Assembly: GCA_902495525.1 (NCBI GenBank)
Contig: CABUXL010000025.1
Coordinates: 1 to 24,693, forward strand
Direction: 5' to 3'
Length of the DNA: 24,693 bases
Source of the DNA: an uncultured Collinsella sp.
GTDB lineage: Bacteria > Actinomycetota > Coriobacteriia > Coriobacteriales > Coriobacteriaceae
Below the pieces are notes generated by a model. The model saw nothing but the letters and a program-made list of their open reading frames with translations, was not told the DNA's origin and ran no database searches. The translations under genes and the position numbers were made by a program. Of this stretch, positions 13,142 to 21,748 are shown in pieces (within the stretch, counting starts at the first letter, position 1; the number at the start of each line of letters is the position of its first letter).

Positions 13142-15166
13142 ATGCGTCAATTTAAGACCGAGAGCAAAAAACTGCTCGACCTCATGATCAACTCCATCTA
13201 CACCAATAAAGAAATCTTCCTGCGCGAGCTTATCTCTAACGCGAGCGACGCCGTCGACAAGCTCAACTTTAAGAGCCTGCAGGACCCGAGCGTCAAGATC
13301 GACCAGGGCGACCTGGCCATTCGCGTCTCCTTTGATAAAGACGCCCGCACCATTACCATCTCGGATAACGGCATTGGCATGACCGCCGAGGAGCTGGAGC
13401 GCAATCTGGGCACCATCGCCCATTCCGGCTCCGAGGAGTTTAAGACCGAGAACGCCGAGCAGCAGGGCTCCGATGTCGACATCATCGGTCAGTTTGGCGT
13501 GGGCTTCTACTCGGCTTTTATGGTCGCCAGCCATGTGAAGGTCGTCAGCCGCGCCTACGGCGAGGATGTCGCCCATGTGTGGGAATCCGACGGTCTTGAG
13601 GGCTACACCATCGAGGATGGCGAGCGTGCTGAGCACGGTACCGATGTCATCCTGACGCTGCGCGAGAACGAGAAGCTCGATGCCGATGGCGAGGCCGAGA
13701 CCTACGATCGCTTCCTGACCGAGTGGGGCCTCAAGAGCCTGATTCAGCAGTACAGCAACTATGTGCGCTACCCGATCCAGATGATGGTGAGCAAGAGTCG
13801 TCAGAAGCCCAAGCCCGAGGACGCCGGCGACGACTATAAGCCCGAGTACGAGGACTATCAGGAGCTCGAGACCATCAACTCCATGACGCCGATCTGGAAA
13901 AAGCGCAGCTCCGACGTTGAGCAGAAGGATTACAACGAGTTCTATAAGTCCACGTTCCACGACTTTGACGATCCCGCGCGCACCATCAGCTTCCATGCCG
14001 AGGGTACGCTTGAGTACGATGCACTGCTGTTTGTGCCGGGTCGCGCCCCGTTCGATCTGTACAGCAAGGACTACGAGAAGGGCCTGGCGCTCTACAGCTC
14101 CAACGTGCTGATTATGGAGAAGTGCGACGACCTGCTGCCCGACTACTACAACTTTGTGCGCGGTGTTGTGGACTCTGCCGACGTGACGCTCAATATTTCG
14201 CGTGAGACGCTGCAGCAGAACCGTCAGCTCAAGGCCATTGCCAAGCGTGTGGAGAAGAAGATTACCGCCGATCTCGAGGACATGCGCGACAACGACCGCG
14301 AGGCATACGAGAAGTTCTTTGAGAATTTTGGTCGCGGTCTTAAGTACGGCATCTACTCGAGCTACGGCATGAAGGCCGACGAGCTCGCCGACCTGCTGTT
14401 GTTCTGGTCTGCCAAGGAGCAGAAGATGATCACCCTTGCCGAGTATGCCAAGGGCATGCCCGAGGGCCAGAAGGCAATCTACTATGCCGCCGGCGATTCG
14501 CGCGAGCGTCTGGCCAAGATGCCCGTCGTGAAGGGCGTGCTCGACCGCGGCTACGATGTACTGCTGCTGACGCAGGACGTGGATGAGTTCACCTTCCAGG
14601 CCATGCGTGAGTACGTGGCTGCCGATATGCCCAAGGTCTACGAGGATGACGCTGCTCGCGAGGCTGCCGAGAAGGCAGTTGCCGATGGTGCCGAGCCTGA
14701 GGTCGAAGATCGTCACCTGGAGCTTAAGAACGTTGCCACCGGCGATCTTGACTTGGCGACCGATGACGAGAAGAAGGAGGCCGAGGACGCCACCAAGGAG
14801 AACGAGGACCTCTTTAACGCCATGAAGGAGGCGCTCGGCGACAAGGTCGAGAAGGTTGCCGTCTCCGCGCGCCTGACCGATGCCCCCGCCTGCATTACCA
14901 CCGAGGGCCCGCTTTCGCTCGAGATGGAGAAGGTGCTCCAGAAGGGTCCCGAGGGTACGCCCGACGGTATGCCCAAGAGCCAGCGCGTACTCGAGCTCAA
15001 CGCCAAGCACCCGGTCTTTGACAAGCTTGTCGCTGCCCAGAAGGCAGGCGACGCCGACAAGATCAAGCAGTACTCTGGTCTGCTCTACGATCAGGCCCTG
15101 CTGGTCGAGGGCATCCTCCCCGAGGATCCCGTAGCCTTCGCGGCGGCTGTTTGCAACTTGATGTAG
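13142..15166 (+). CDS. htpG: Molecular chaperone HtpG (Hsp90 family)
   Basis: Cytosolic ATP-dependent Hsp90 chaperone that helps client proteins fold under stress. 674 residues, against about 625 in E. coli. The GHKL ATP-binding domain is intact: ELISNASDAVDKL, DNGIGM, GTIAHSGSEEF, GQFGVGFYSAFM and HGTDVIL. The middle domain contains the NISRETLQQN stretch characteristic of HtpG, and the C-terminal dimerisation domain ends near LLVEGILPEDP. Extra length includes an acidic, lysine-rich segment at about residues 535-565 (DDEKKEAEDATKENEDLF), found at the middle/C-terminal boundary. The ATG has GAAAGGA at 7-8 nt spacing. It is transcribed alone, with a hairpin upstream (13087) and a terminator cluster downstream. 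Confidence 0.98.
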   Translation: MRQFKTESKKLLDLMINSIYTNKEIFLRELISNASDAVDKLNFKSLQDPSVKIDQGDLAIRVSFDKDARTITISDNGIGMTAEELERNLGTIAHSGSEEFKTENAEQQGSDVDIIGQFGVGFYSAFMVASHVKVVSRAYGEDVAHVWESDGLEGYTIEDGERAEHGTDVILTLRENEKLDADGEAETYDRFLTEWGLKSLIQQYSNYVRYPIQMMVSKSRQKPKPEDAGDDYKPEYEDYQELETINSMTPIWKKRSSDVEQKDYNEFYKSTFHDFDDPARTISFHAEGTLEYDALLFVPGRAPFDLYSKDYEKGLALYSSNVLIMEKCDDLLPDYYNFVRGVVDSADVTLNISRETLQQNRQLKAIAKRVEKKITADLEDMRDNDREAYEKFFENFGRGLKYGIYSSYGMKADELADLLLFWSAKEQKMITLAEYAKGMPEGQKAIYYAAGDSRERLAKMPVVKGVLDRGYDVLLLTQDVDEFTFQAMREYVAADMPKVYEDDAAREAAEKAVADGAEPEVEDRHLELKNVATGDLDLATDDEKKEAEDATKENEDLFNAMKEALGDKVEKVAVSARLTDAPACITTEGPLSLEMEKVLQKGPEGTPDGMPKSQRVLELNAKHPVFDKLVAAQKAGDADKIKQYSGLLYDQALLVEGILPEDPVAFAAAVCNLM

Positions 15167-15196
15167 TTCGGGGATACGGCACCGTAACTAGATTAG

Positions 15197-15266
15197 AACG
15201 AGAGTGGATAATCTCCCACTTTTGGCTCGAATGCGGGCTTGAAGTGAGAGATTTTCCACTCTCGTT
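15197..15266. repeat. Long imperfect inverted repeat (25-bp arms) after htpG
   Basis: The arms 15197-15221 and 15242-15266 pair with 12 perfect outer bp (AACGAGAGTGGA/TCCACTCTCGTT), a mismatch, 6 bp, a mismatch and 5 bp. The 20-nt loop is GC-rich. TTTCCTTTT follows, so it may end htpG transcription, but its size is unusual for a plain terminator. Confidence 0.8.
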
Positions 15267-15274
15267 TCCTTTTG

Positions 15275-15308
15275 AATGATCCCTCCGTCCCCAAGGGATC
15301 ATTTATTT
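15275..15308 (+). terminator. Terminator-like hairpin and copy of a dispersed palindromic element
   Basis: AATGATCCCT (15275-15284) pairs with AGGGATCATT (15294-15303) around CCGTCCCCA, then TATTTG. The sequence CCTCCGTCCCCAAGGGATCA, or a close form of it, recurs at 24594-24612. Confidence 0.7.
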
Positions 15309-15347
15309 GTGCGGGTTGTGGTTTTGTGACCTGCTGAAATTTAAGAT

Positions 15348-15386
15348 ACTGTACAACTGTACGTTAACTCATCTTCGTAGTATATT
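15348..15386 (+). promoter_or_regulatory. Promoter and possible operator of the YhgE/Pip genes
   Basis: TATATT (15381-15386) is a good -10. The -35 position (TGTACG, 15358-15363) is weak. It overlaps the tandem ACTGTACA/ACTGTACG (15348-15363), which also contains the dyad GTAC-AACT-GTAC. A protein-binding site here is plausible. YhgE genes in other bacteria are often next to TetR regulators, but none is encoded here. Confidence 0.45.
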
Positions 15387-15492
15387 GCTACCCGCAAAAC
15401 TCAACACCATTGTGCTTTGAGACGTTAAAGCGCCTACTACAATGGTTGTCGATAGTACGATTCGATTCAACGACAGGATGGATGGTCCAAGC

Positions 15493-18258
15493 GTGAGTCT
15501 CGGCAGCAAACTATCCAATGCAAAGGTCTCCTTTGCGATATTTAAGCGCGACATTAAGCGACTGCTTGTGAACCCCGTCGCCTTGGTGGTTACCCTTGGC
15601 GTGTGCGTTATTCCCTCGCTGTATGCCTGGTACAACATCGTGGCCAACTGGGATCCGTACGGAAACACCCAGGGCATCAAGATTGCCATCGCCAACAACG
15701 ATCGGGGCACCCAAAACGACCTGGTGGGCGAGCTCAACGCGGGCGATCAGGTCGTCGATCAGCTCAAGGAGAACGATCAGCTGGGCTGGACCTTCGTCGA
15801 TTCTGCGGCCGATGCCAAAGAGGGCGTCGAGAGCGGTGAGTACTATGCGGCCATCGTAGTCCCCAAGAACTTCTCGGATAACCTGGTTTCGATGCTCGAC
15901 GGCAACTACCATCAGCCCAAGCTTACGTACTACGTCAATGAGAAGAAGAGCGCTATTGCGCCCAAGGTTACCGACACCGGTGCAAACACCATCGAGGAGC
16001 AGATCAACTCGGAATTTGTCTCCACGGTGGGCGAGACCGTTGCCAGTATTGCCAAGGATGCCGGAGTCGATTTAAAGGACAAGGCAACCCAGACTCAGGA
16101 TTCGTTGGCCGGTTCGGTATCAGAGGCTTCCGATACGTTGGGCGAAGTGCGTGATTCGATTGGCGACATGAATGCCGCCATCGATAAGACGAGTGGTTCC
16201 ATTGCCTCGGCAGATGCGGCACTTGCCGGTCTGCAGGGTCAGGCGCCGTCGCTGACGCAGGCGATCTCCCAGGGCAATGACCTGCTGGGCGAGGCTCGCG
16301 CCACGGCGGGCAACTCTGTCGCCTCGCTCTCCAAGGCACTCTCGGAAGGCAGCCTTGCGCTCACCAAGACGTCAGCCTCCGCGAACGCTGCGATTGGCAA
16401 GCTGACGGGCGCGGTCACATCTACGACCACCCGCATCGACAACTCGCTTGAGTCTCTCCAAGCGACGATCGACCACAATAAGGCCGTTATCGGGCACTTG
16501 GAAATTCTCGTTAATGACACGTCGACAGGTTCCAAGGAAATTGACGCGCGCATTGTATCGACCATCGATTTGCTCCGCGAGCAGAATGAAAAGCTTCAGA
16601 GCATCAAGGACGGTCTGTCTGCGCAGTCGAGCGCCATGGCGAATGACGCCGCGGCTGTCTCGGGCGCCAGCGACGCTATCAATAACGCAATCCAGACCGG
16701 TGCGACCAACCTTGGCCAGGCCCAGACGGACCTGGGTCAAAACGCGCTGCCGAAGGCCTCGAGCGCGCTTGATTCATTTGCCGCCGTCTCGGGTGATCTG
16801 ACGGGAATCGTGTCTGGCCTCACGCCTACTATTGCAAGTGCGCGCGGTACGCTTTCGCAGCTTAACGCTACGCTCGGCCAGGCCAAGACCACGCTGTCCC
16901 AGACCGATTCCTCGCTTGCCAAGGTCCAGGACAAGCTTGCGACCGCAGCCAATGACATCGCGGCGCTGCAGACCTCTGAGTCTATGGGCGAGCTCGCCGA
17001 CCTTATGGGCGTCGATGTCAATGACGTGGCAGATTTCATGGCCTCTCCGGTCGAGCTGACGTCCAAGTCGATCTATCCGGTCAAGAGCTTTGGCTCGGGC
17101 ATCGCTCCCTTCTACACCAATCTGGCGCTTTGGGTGGGCGGTTACGTACTCATCGCCATCTACAAGCTCGAGGTCGATCGCGAGGGCATTGGCAGCTTTA
17201 CGGCGCGCCAGGGCTACTTCGGCCGTTGGATGCTCCTGGTGATCCTGGGCGCGCTCCAGGCCACCATCGTTACGGTAGGCGATTTGGTGATTGGCGTGCA
17301 GTGCATCAACCCGCTGCTGTTCGTGCTGGGCGGCATCGCCATCTCGTTCACCTACGTCAATATCATCTATGCGCTGTCCACTACGTTTAAGCACATCGGC
17401 AAGGCAATCGGCGTCATTCTCGTCATCGTGCAGATTCCGGGTTCGTCGGGCATGTATCCCATCGAGATGATGCCCGGCTTCTTCCAGTGGCTGCACCCGC
17501 TGCTGCCCTTTACCTACGGCATCAATCTGCTGCGCGAGACGGTCGGCGGCATGTACTCGTTTAACTACCTGTTTAACCTGTGCATTCTGGGCGTGTTCTT
17601 GATCGTGGCGCTCTTTATCGGTCTGCAGCTGCGTCCGCTGCTGCTCAACCTTAACCTGCTCTTTGATAAACAGCTTTCCACGACGGGTATGATGATCTGC
17701 GAGTCCAACGACCTGCCGCGCCAGCGCTACTCGCTGCGCACGGCCATGCGTGTCATGCTCGATTCCGATTCGTACCGTCGCGAACTGCTCGATCATGCGG
17801 TCGCCTTTGAACATCGCTACCCGTACTACATCAAGGGCGGTTTTGCCGCCGTGGTGGGCGTTCAGGTCCTGCTCTTTGTCCTGTCGACGGTTCTCGATAT
17901 CGACAATAACGGCAAGATCATCCTGCTTGTCATTTGGATCATCTCGGTTATTGCCATCTGCGGCTGGCTTATCAATATCGAGTACATCCGCTCGAGCCTC
18001 AACACCCAGATGCGCATCTCGGCGCTTTCGGATGAGGACCTGCGCCGCGAGATGCGCGAGCACACGGCCGCCATTCCGGCCGCTCGTCGCATGTTCGGCT
18101 TGAATGCGAGCGAGCGGGGGTCTGAACCCAAGACTCAGGCTGTCAACCAATGTGGTCATCGCGATGCGGCCCATGTGCCCGAGAACGGGGATGACACGTT
18201 TGTGATGAATGAAAAGAACGCCCCGCTCGGCAAGCACTCCAAAGGAGGTGAGGCATAA
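15493..18258 (+). CDS. YhgE/Pip-family membrane protein, long form
   Basis: About 921 residues from GTG 15493; the frame is open back to an ATG at 15442, which lacks a good ribosome site, while GGATGG precedes the GTG. An N-terminal TM (about 26-47) leads into the family hallmark IPSLYAWYNIVANWDPYGNT. Then comes a large extracytoplasmic region (about 60-540) dominated by Ala/Ser/Asp-rich helices with coiled-coil character. A hydrophobic C-terminal block of about six TMs (about 542-718) resembles ABC-2-type permeases. This is the N- and C-terminal domain pair of YhgE/Pip proteins, relatives of phage infection protein and of type VII secretion EsaA. Unlike its neighbour it adds two further TMs (about 785-830) and a hydrophilic cytoplasmic tail of about 90 residues. 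No ATPase partner is present. The transported substrate, if any, is unknown. Confidence 0.88.
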   Translation: MSLGSKLSNAKVSFAIFKRDIKRLLVNPVALVVTLGVCVIPSLYAWYNIVANWDPYGNTQGIKIAIANNDRGTQNDLVGELNAGDQVVDQLKENDQLGWTFVDSAADAKEGVESGEYYAAIVVPKNFSDNLVSMLDGNYHQPKLTYYVNEKKSAIAPKVTDTGANTIEEQINSEFVSTVGETVASIAKDAGVDLKDKATQTQDSLAGSVSEASDTLGEVRDSIGDMNAAIDKTSGSIASADAALAGLQGQAPSLTQAISQGNDLLGEARATAGNSVASLSKALSEGSLALTKTSASANAAIGKLTGAVTSTTTRIDNSLESLQATIDHNKAVIGHLEILVNDTSTGSKEIDARIVSTIDLLREQNEKLQSIKDGLSAQSSAMANDAAAVSGASDAINNAIQTGATNLGQAQTDLGQNALPKASSALDSFAAVSGDLTGIVSGLTPTIASARGTLSQLNATLGQAKTTLSQTDSSLAKVQDKLATAANDIAALQTSESMGELADLMGVDVNDVADFMASPVELTSKSIYPVKSFGSGIAPFYTNLALWVGGYVLIAIYKLEVDREGIGSFTARQGYFGRWMLLVILGALQATIVTVGDLVIGVQCINPLLFVLGGIAISFTYVNIIYALSTTFKHIGKAIGVILVIVQIPGSSGMYPIEMMPGFFQWLHPLLPFTYGINLLRETVGGMYSFNYLFNLCILGVFLIVALFIGLQLRPLLLNLNLLFDKQLSTTGMMICESNDLPRQRYSLRTAMRVMLDSDSYRRELLDHAVAFEHRYPYYIKGGFAAVVGVQVLLFVLSTVLDIDNNGKIILLVIWIISVIAICGWLINIEYIRSSLNTQMRISALSDEDLRREMREHTAAIPAARRMFGLNASERGSEPKTQAVNQCGHRDAAHVPENGDDTFVMNEKNAPLGKHSKGGEA

Positions 18259-20448
18259 ATGAAGAACATCCTGCATCTGTTTAAGCGCGATGTCCAAAAC
18301 GTGTCTCGCTCCGTAATCGGCTTGGTTGTCGTGATGGGCCTCATTATCGTACCGTGCCTGTACGCGTGGTTTAACATCGCCGGCAGCTGGGATCCGTACG
18401 GCAACACCGGCAATCTTAAGATCGCCGTGGTCAACACCGATGAGGGTTACGAGAGCGATCTGATCCCCGTCGAGGTCAACGTGGGCGAAAACGTGACCGC
18501 CACCCTGCGCGGCAACGAGAACTTCGACTGGGTTGTGCTCAACGATCGAGAAAAGGCCATCGAGGGCGTCAAATCGGGTGCATACTATGCGGCTGTCGTT
18601 ATCCCTAAGACGTTTAGTGCCGATATGATGACGCTCTTTTCGACCGACGTTAAGCATGCCGATATCGAGTTTTACGAGAATCAGAAGGCCAACGCCATCG
18701 CGCAGATCGTGACCGAGAAGGGTTCGAGCGCCGTTCAGAACCAGGTTAACGAATCTTTTACCGAGACCATTACGAGCATCGGTCTTAAGACGGTGTCCAG
18801 CCTGCTCGATTACATGAGCACCGACCAGGTCAGCAACTTTATCGCCAACCTGTCCTCGACGCTCGGCGATTCGATTGGGGATCTGCAAGACGTTCAGGCT
18901 AATGCTTCGTCGCTGGCGGGCATTTTGAGCTCTACGTCCGATTCGTTGACGTCGGCGAGCGGTATGCTCCAGCAGACGGGTACGGTCGATGAGTCGACCA
19001 AGCAGTTGATGGAGCATGCCAAGAGCGGCATGAGCGATTCCAAAGAAGCGCTGAAGGCCGCCAACGACGCCATCAACGCCGCGATTGACGGAAGCGCGGG
19101 CTCGTTCGACAACGTGTCCGCCGAGCTTGCGAAGGCATTCGATGCCGCGAATCAGCATGTCGACCTTACGGTGTCTCAGCTCAACGATGCCGCGGCGGCG
19201 CTCAATACACGTGCCGACGATATCGACGCCACGGCCGACCAGCTCCGCGGCTTTGCCGAGCAGGTCAGTGACGAAAAGCTCCAGGAGAGCCTTAAATCTG
19301 TGGCAACATCGCTGGGCAGGATCGCGGTGGAGTATCGCAACAACGCCAAGGACCTGACGGCAACTGCTAAGTCCCTTTCTGACAGCATGGCAGAGGTCAA
19401 CAGCACGCGTGCCGAGGTCGATCAGGCCATCGCCGATGCCAAGGCGGGCATTTCGGGCGCCAAGTCCGACTACGATTCCACGTTCTCGGTTAAGGCCAAG
19501 GAGCTCAAGAAGACGGTTTCGGGCATCCTGGACTCGCTCGATGGCATCTCGGGCGATCTGGATAGCGTCGTAGACGGCCTGACCGACGCATCCGGTTCGC
19601 TGGCAAAGGGCCTCTCCAAGGCTGCAAAGCTGGTCAACAAGGCTTCCGATCAGCTGGGCGAGGCGTCCGATAAGATCAGCGCCTTTAAGGACGAGCTCGA
19701 TGGCGCCCTGATGTCGGATGACCTTGCCACGATCAAGACGATGATTGGCAACGACCCCGAGGGTTTGGCCGTGTCGCTTTCCGGCCCCGTCGCGCTCGAT
19801 CGCAAGCCGGTCTATCCGATTCGAAACTATGGTTCGGCCATGGCACCGTTCTACACGATTCTGTCGCTGTGGGTGGGCTCGATCGTGCTGGCGGCCATGA
19901 TGAAGGTCTCGGTTGACGATGAGCTCATCAACGAGCTCATCCCCGTGCGCCTACACGAGATCTATCTGGGCCGCTACCTGTTCTTTGGCGGTCTGGCCCT
20001 GCTGCAGGCAACGCTCGTGTGCGCGGGCGACATCCTGTTTTTTGGCATCCAGTGCGACAACCCGCTGCAGTTTGTACTTGCCGGCTGGGTCGCGAGTCTC
20101 GTGTTCTCCAATATCGTCTACACGCTTACGGTTTCGTTTGGCGATATCGGTAAGGCGCTCGCCGTCGTGCTGCTGGTCATGCAGGTCGGCGGTTCGGGCG
20201 GCACGTTCCCCATCGAGATGACCGGCCCCGTGTTCCAGGCGATCTATCCGTTCCTGCCGTTCACCCACGGCATCAACGCCATGCATGCCGCCATGGCCGG
20301 TGCGTATCATATGGAGTACTGGGTCGAGCTGGGCATTCTGGCGAGCTATCTGATTCCGTCGCTGGCCCTGGGTGTGGTCTTCCGTCGCCCGGTCATCAAA
20401 GCCAACGACTGGATCATCGAAAAGCTGGAGAGTACAAAACTGATTTAG
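18259..20448 (+). CDS. YhgE/Pip-family membrane protein, short form
   Basis: 729 residues and clearly paralogous to the upstream gene: TM1 at about 18-38, then IVPCLYAWFNIAGSWDPYGNTG, then a long helical extracytoplasmic region (about 60-525). C-terminal TMs run from about 532 (FYTILSLWVGSIVLAAMM) to about 715. The segments PVYPIRNYGSAMAPFYT and GGSGGTFPIEM are shared with the neighbour (IYPVKSFGSGIAPFYT, GSSGMYPIEM). ATG 18259 directly follows the stop of the upstream gene, with AAAGGAGGTG 8 nt ahead, so the two are co-translated and probably act together, perhaps as a heterodimer (inference). It ends without the extra TM pair of its partner. Confidence 0.9.
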   Translation: MKNILHLFKRDVQNVSRSVIGLVVVMGLIIVPCLYAWFNIAGSWDPYGNTGNLKIAVVNTDEGYESDLIPVEVNVGENVTATLRGNENFDWVVLNDREKAIEGVKSGAYYAAVVIPKTFSADMMTLFSTDVKHADIEFYENQKANAIAQIVTEKGSSAVQNQVNESFTETITSIGLKTVSSLLDYMSTDQVSNFIANLSSTLGDSIGDLQDVQANASSLAGILSSTSDSLTSASGMLQQTGTVDESTKQLMEHAKSGMSDSKEALKAANDAINAAIDGSAGSFDNVSAELAKAFDAANQHVDLTVSQLNDAAAALNTRADDIDATADQLRGFAEQVSDEKLQESLKSVATSLGRIAVEYRNNAKDLTATAKSLSDSMAEVNSTRAEVDQAIADAKAGISGAKSDYDSTFSVKAKELKKTVSGILDSLDGISGDLDSVVDGLTDASGSLAKGLSKAAKLVNKASDQLGEASDKISAFKDELDGALMSDDLATIKTMIGNDPEGLAVSLSGPVALDRKPVYPIRNYGSAMAPFYTILSLWVGSIVLAAMMKVSVDDELINELIPVRLHEIYLGRYLFFGGLALLQATLVCAGDILFFGIQCDNPLQFVLAGWVASLVFSNIVYTLTVSFGDIGKALAVVLLVMQVGGSGGTFPIEMTGPVFQAIYPFLPFTHGINAMHAAMAGAYHMEYWVELGILASYLIPSLALGVVFRRPVIKANDWIIEKLESTKLI

Positions 20449-20544
20449 CGCAACAGCGTGGTGTTGACGAAGCATCGAGGTTTACTCTGCCGACGCTTTA
20501 GCGCGGTGAATTGCGTGGGCTGCTTGATTGTTGCTACAGTAGCG

Positions 20545-20580
20545 GGGCGTGCCGGGGGTCCGGTGCGCCCTGTTTTTATT
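20545..20580 (+). terminator. Rho-independent terminator after the YhgE/Pip pair
   Basis: GGGCGTGCCGG (20545-20555) pairs with CCGGTGCGCCC (20560-20570), 11 bp including two wobble pairs, around GGGT. TGTTTTTATTTG follows. It lies about 100 nt after the stop and about 70 nt before the next start. Confidence 0.85.
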
Positions 20581-20648
20581 TGACCATGAGGCGGCACGCA
20601 GCCATACGCGTGCGGACACCACGCCCAGATTGAGTGCGAGGATGTTCC

Positions 20649-21632
20649 ATGGCCCAATACGCTGCCAACGAAATCGAAAACATGCCTGATAGCCCTGTGG
20701 CCCGTGAAGATTTGGGCGCGGGCGGTATTCCCCGGGGTGCCGGCGCACGCTCGCCGTTGTTCTGGAAAGTTCTACTGCTTTCGGTGGCGGTTATCTGGGG
20801 CTACTCCTTTACCACTATGAAGGGCGCGCTCGACACCATTCCGGTTTTCGAGCTGGTCTACGTTCGCTTTCTCCCGGCATCACTGGTTATGTTTGCCATT
20901 TTCTATAAGCGCATCATCGCTCATTTCAATGCCCGCAACCTGATCGTCGGGCTTGGCATGGGCGCGCTCATGTGGGGTGCCTACGGTTTGCAGACGATCG
21001 GCCTGGCGCAGACCACGGCAGGCAAAAGCGCGTTTTTGACGGGCACGTACTGCATCTTGGTTCCGTTTGCGAGCTACGTCCTAAGCGGCGAAAAGCTTAC
21101 CCGTTACAACTTGGGCGCCGCGTTGCTGTGCCTGGCGGGCATTGGCTTGGTGGCGCTCGATAGCGTCGAGTTCAATGCCGGCGATGCCATTACGCTGGGC
21201 GGCGCGATCTTCTTCGCCATTCAGATGGCGGTGACCGCCAAGTACGGTCGCAAGATGGACATCAACGTCATCACGTTTTGGATGTTTGTGGGCAATGGCG
21301 TCTTGAGCCTGATCTCGTCGCTGTTGTTCGAGACCCAAGCGCCCTCGTCTGTATGGACGCCGGATTTTATCGGTGTAATGGTCTTTCTCTCGGTGGGTTG
21401 TACGTGTGTGGCCCTGCTCGTCCAAAACGTTGGATTGGCGCACGTCCCTGCCTCGACGGGCTCGCTGCTCCTTTCGATGGAGTCGCCCTCGGGTGTGCTG
21501 TTCTCGGTGCTGTTGATGGGGGAGGCGCTCACCTCGCGCCTGCTTGCCGGCTTCGCGCTCATCTTCCTGTCGATTATCTTGAGCGAGACGCATTTCGATT
21601 TCTTGCGCCGAAAATCACACCCGCAATTGTAA
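20649..21632 (+). CDS. DMT-superfamily transporter, EamA domain
   Basis: 327 residues. A hydrophilic N-terminus of about 38 residues precedes ten hydrophobic segments arranged as two EamA repeats. The first begins at LLLSVAVIWGYSFTTMKGAL (the WG-F motif is typical), the second at ITLGGAIFFAIQMAVTAKYG. It is a predicted inner-membrane exporter or importer of small metabolites such as amino acids; the substrate cannot be told. ATG 20649 is chosen for CGAGGA 7 nt upstream rather than the in-frame GTG at 20634. It is monocistronic, flanked by terminators on both sides. Confidence 0.92.
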   Translation: MAQYAANEIENMPDSPVAREDLGAGGIPRGAGARSPLFWKVLLLSVAVIWGYSFTTMKGALDTIPVFELVYVRFLPASLVMFAIFYKRIIAHFNARNLIVGLGMGALMWGAYGLQTIGLAQTTAGKSAFLTGTYCILVPFASYVLSGEKLTRYNLGAALLCLAGIGLVALDSVEFNAGDAITLGGAIFFAIQMAVTAKYGRKMDINVITFWMFVGNGVLSLISSLLFETQAPSSVWTPDFIGVMVFLSVGCTCVALLVQNVGLAHVPASTGSLLLSMESPSGVLFSVLLMGEALTSRLLAGFALIFLSIILSETHFDFLRRKSHPQL

Positions 21633-21644
21633 ACAACTTGTTGC

Positions 21645-21670
21645 GCCGCCCTCCCAGGGCGGCATTTTTT
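21645..21670 (+). terminator. Rho-independent terminator of the EamA transporter gene
   Basis: GCCGCCCT (21645-21652) pairs perfectly with AGGGCGGC (21656-21663) around CCC, then ATTTTTT. Confidence 0.93.
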
Positions 21671-21748
21671 ATGTCATGCCCTTACAGTTGTGCCTTGCAC
21701 TTTACGATATCAAAGTGTGTGCTGCAAAAACGTTACTGGAGGGCATCT

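Noticed and set aside
13058..15010. 650-codon minus-strand open frame
   Set aside because: Exactly antisense to htpG, with low-complexity Leu/Val/Gly/His-rich translation typical of a GC-rich shadow frame.
16774..19158. 794-codon minus-strand open frame
   Set aside because: Antisense across both YhgE/Pip genes, whose family motifs are clear on the plus strand.
15493..20448. Type VII secretion locus
   Set aside because: YhgE/Pip proteins resemble EsaA, but no EssC-like ATPase, WXG100 or LXG protein is encoded in the window.
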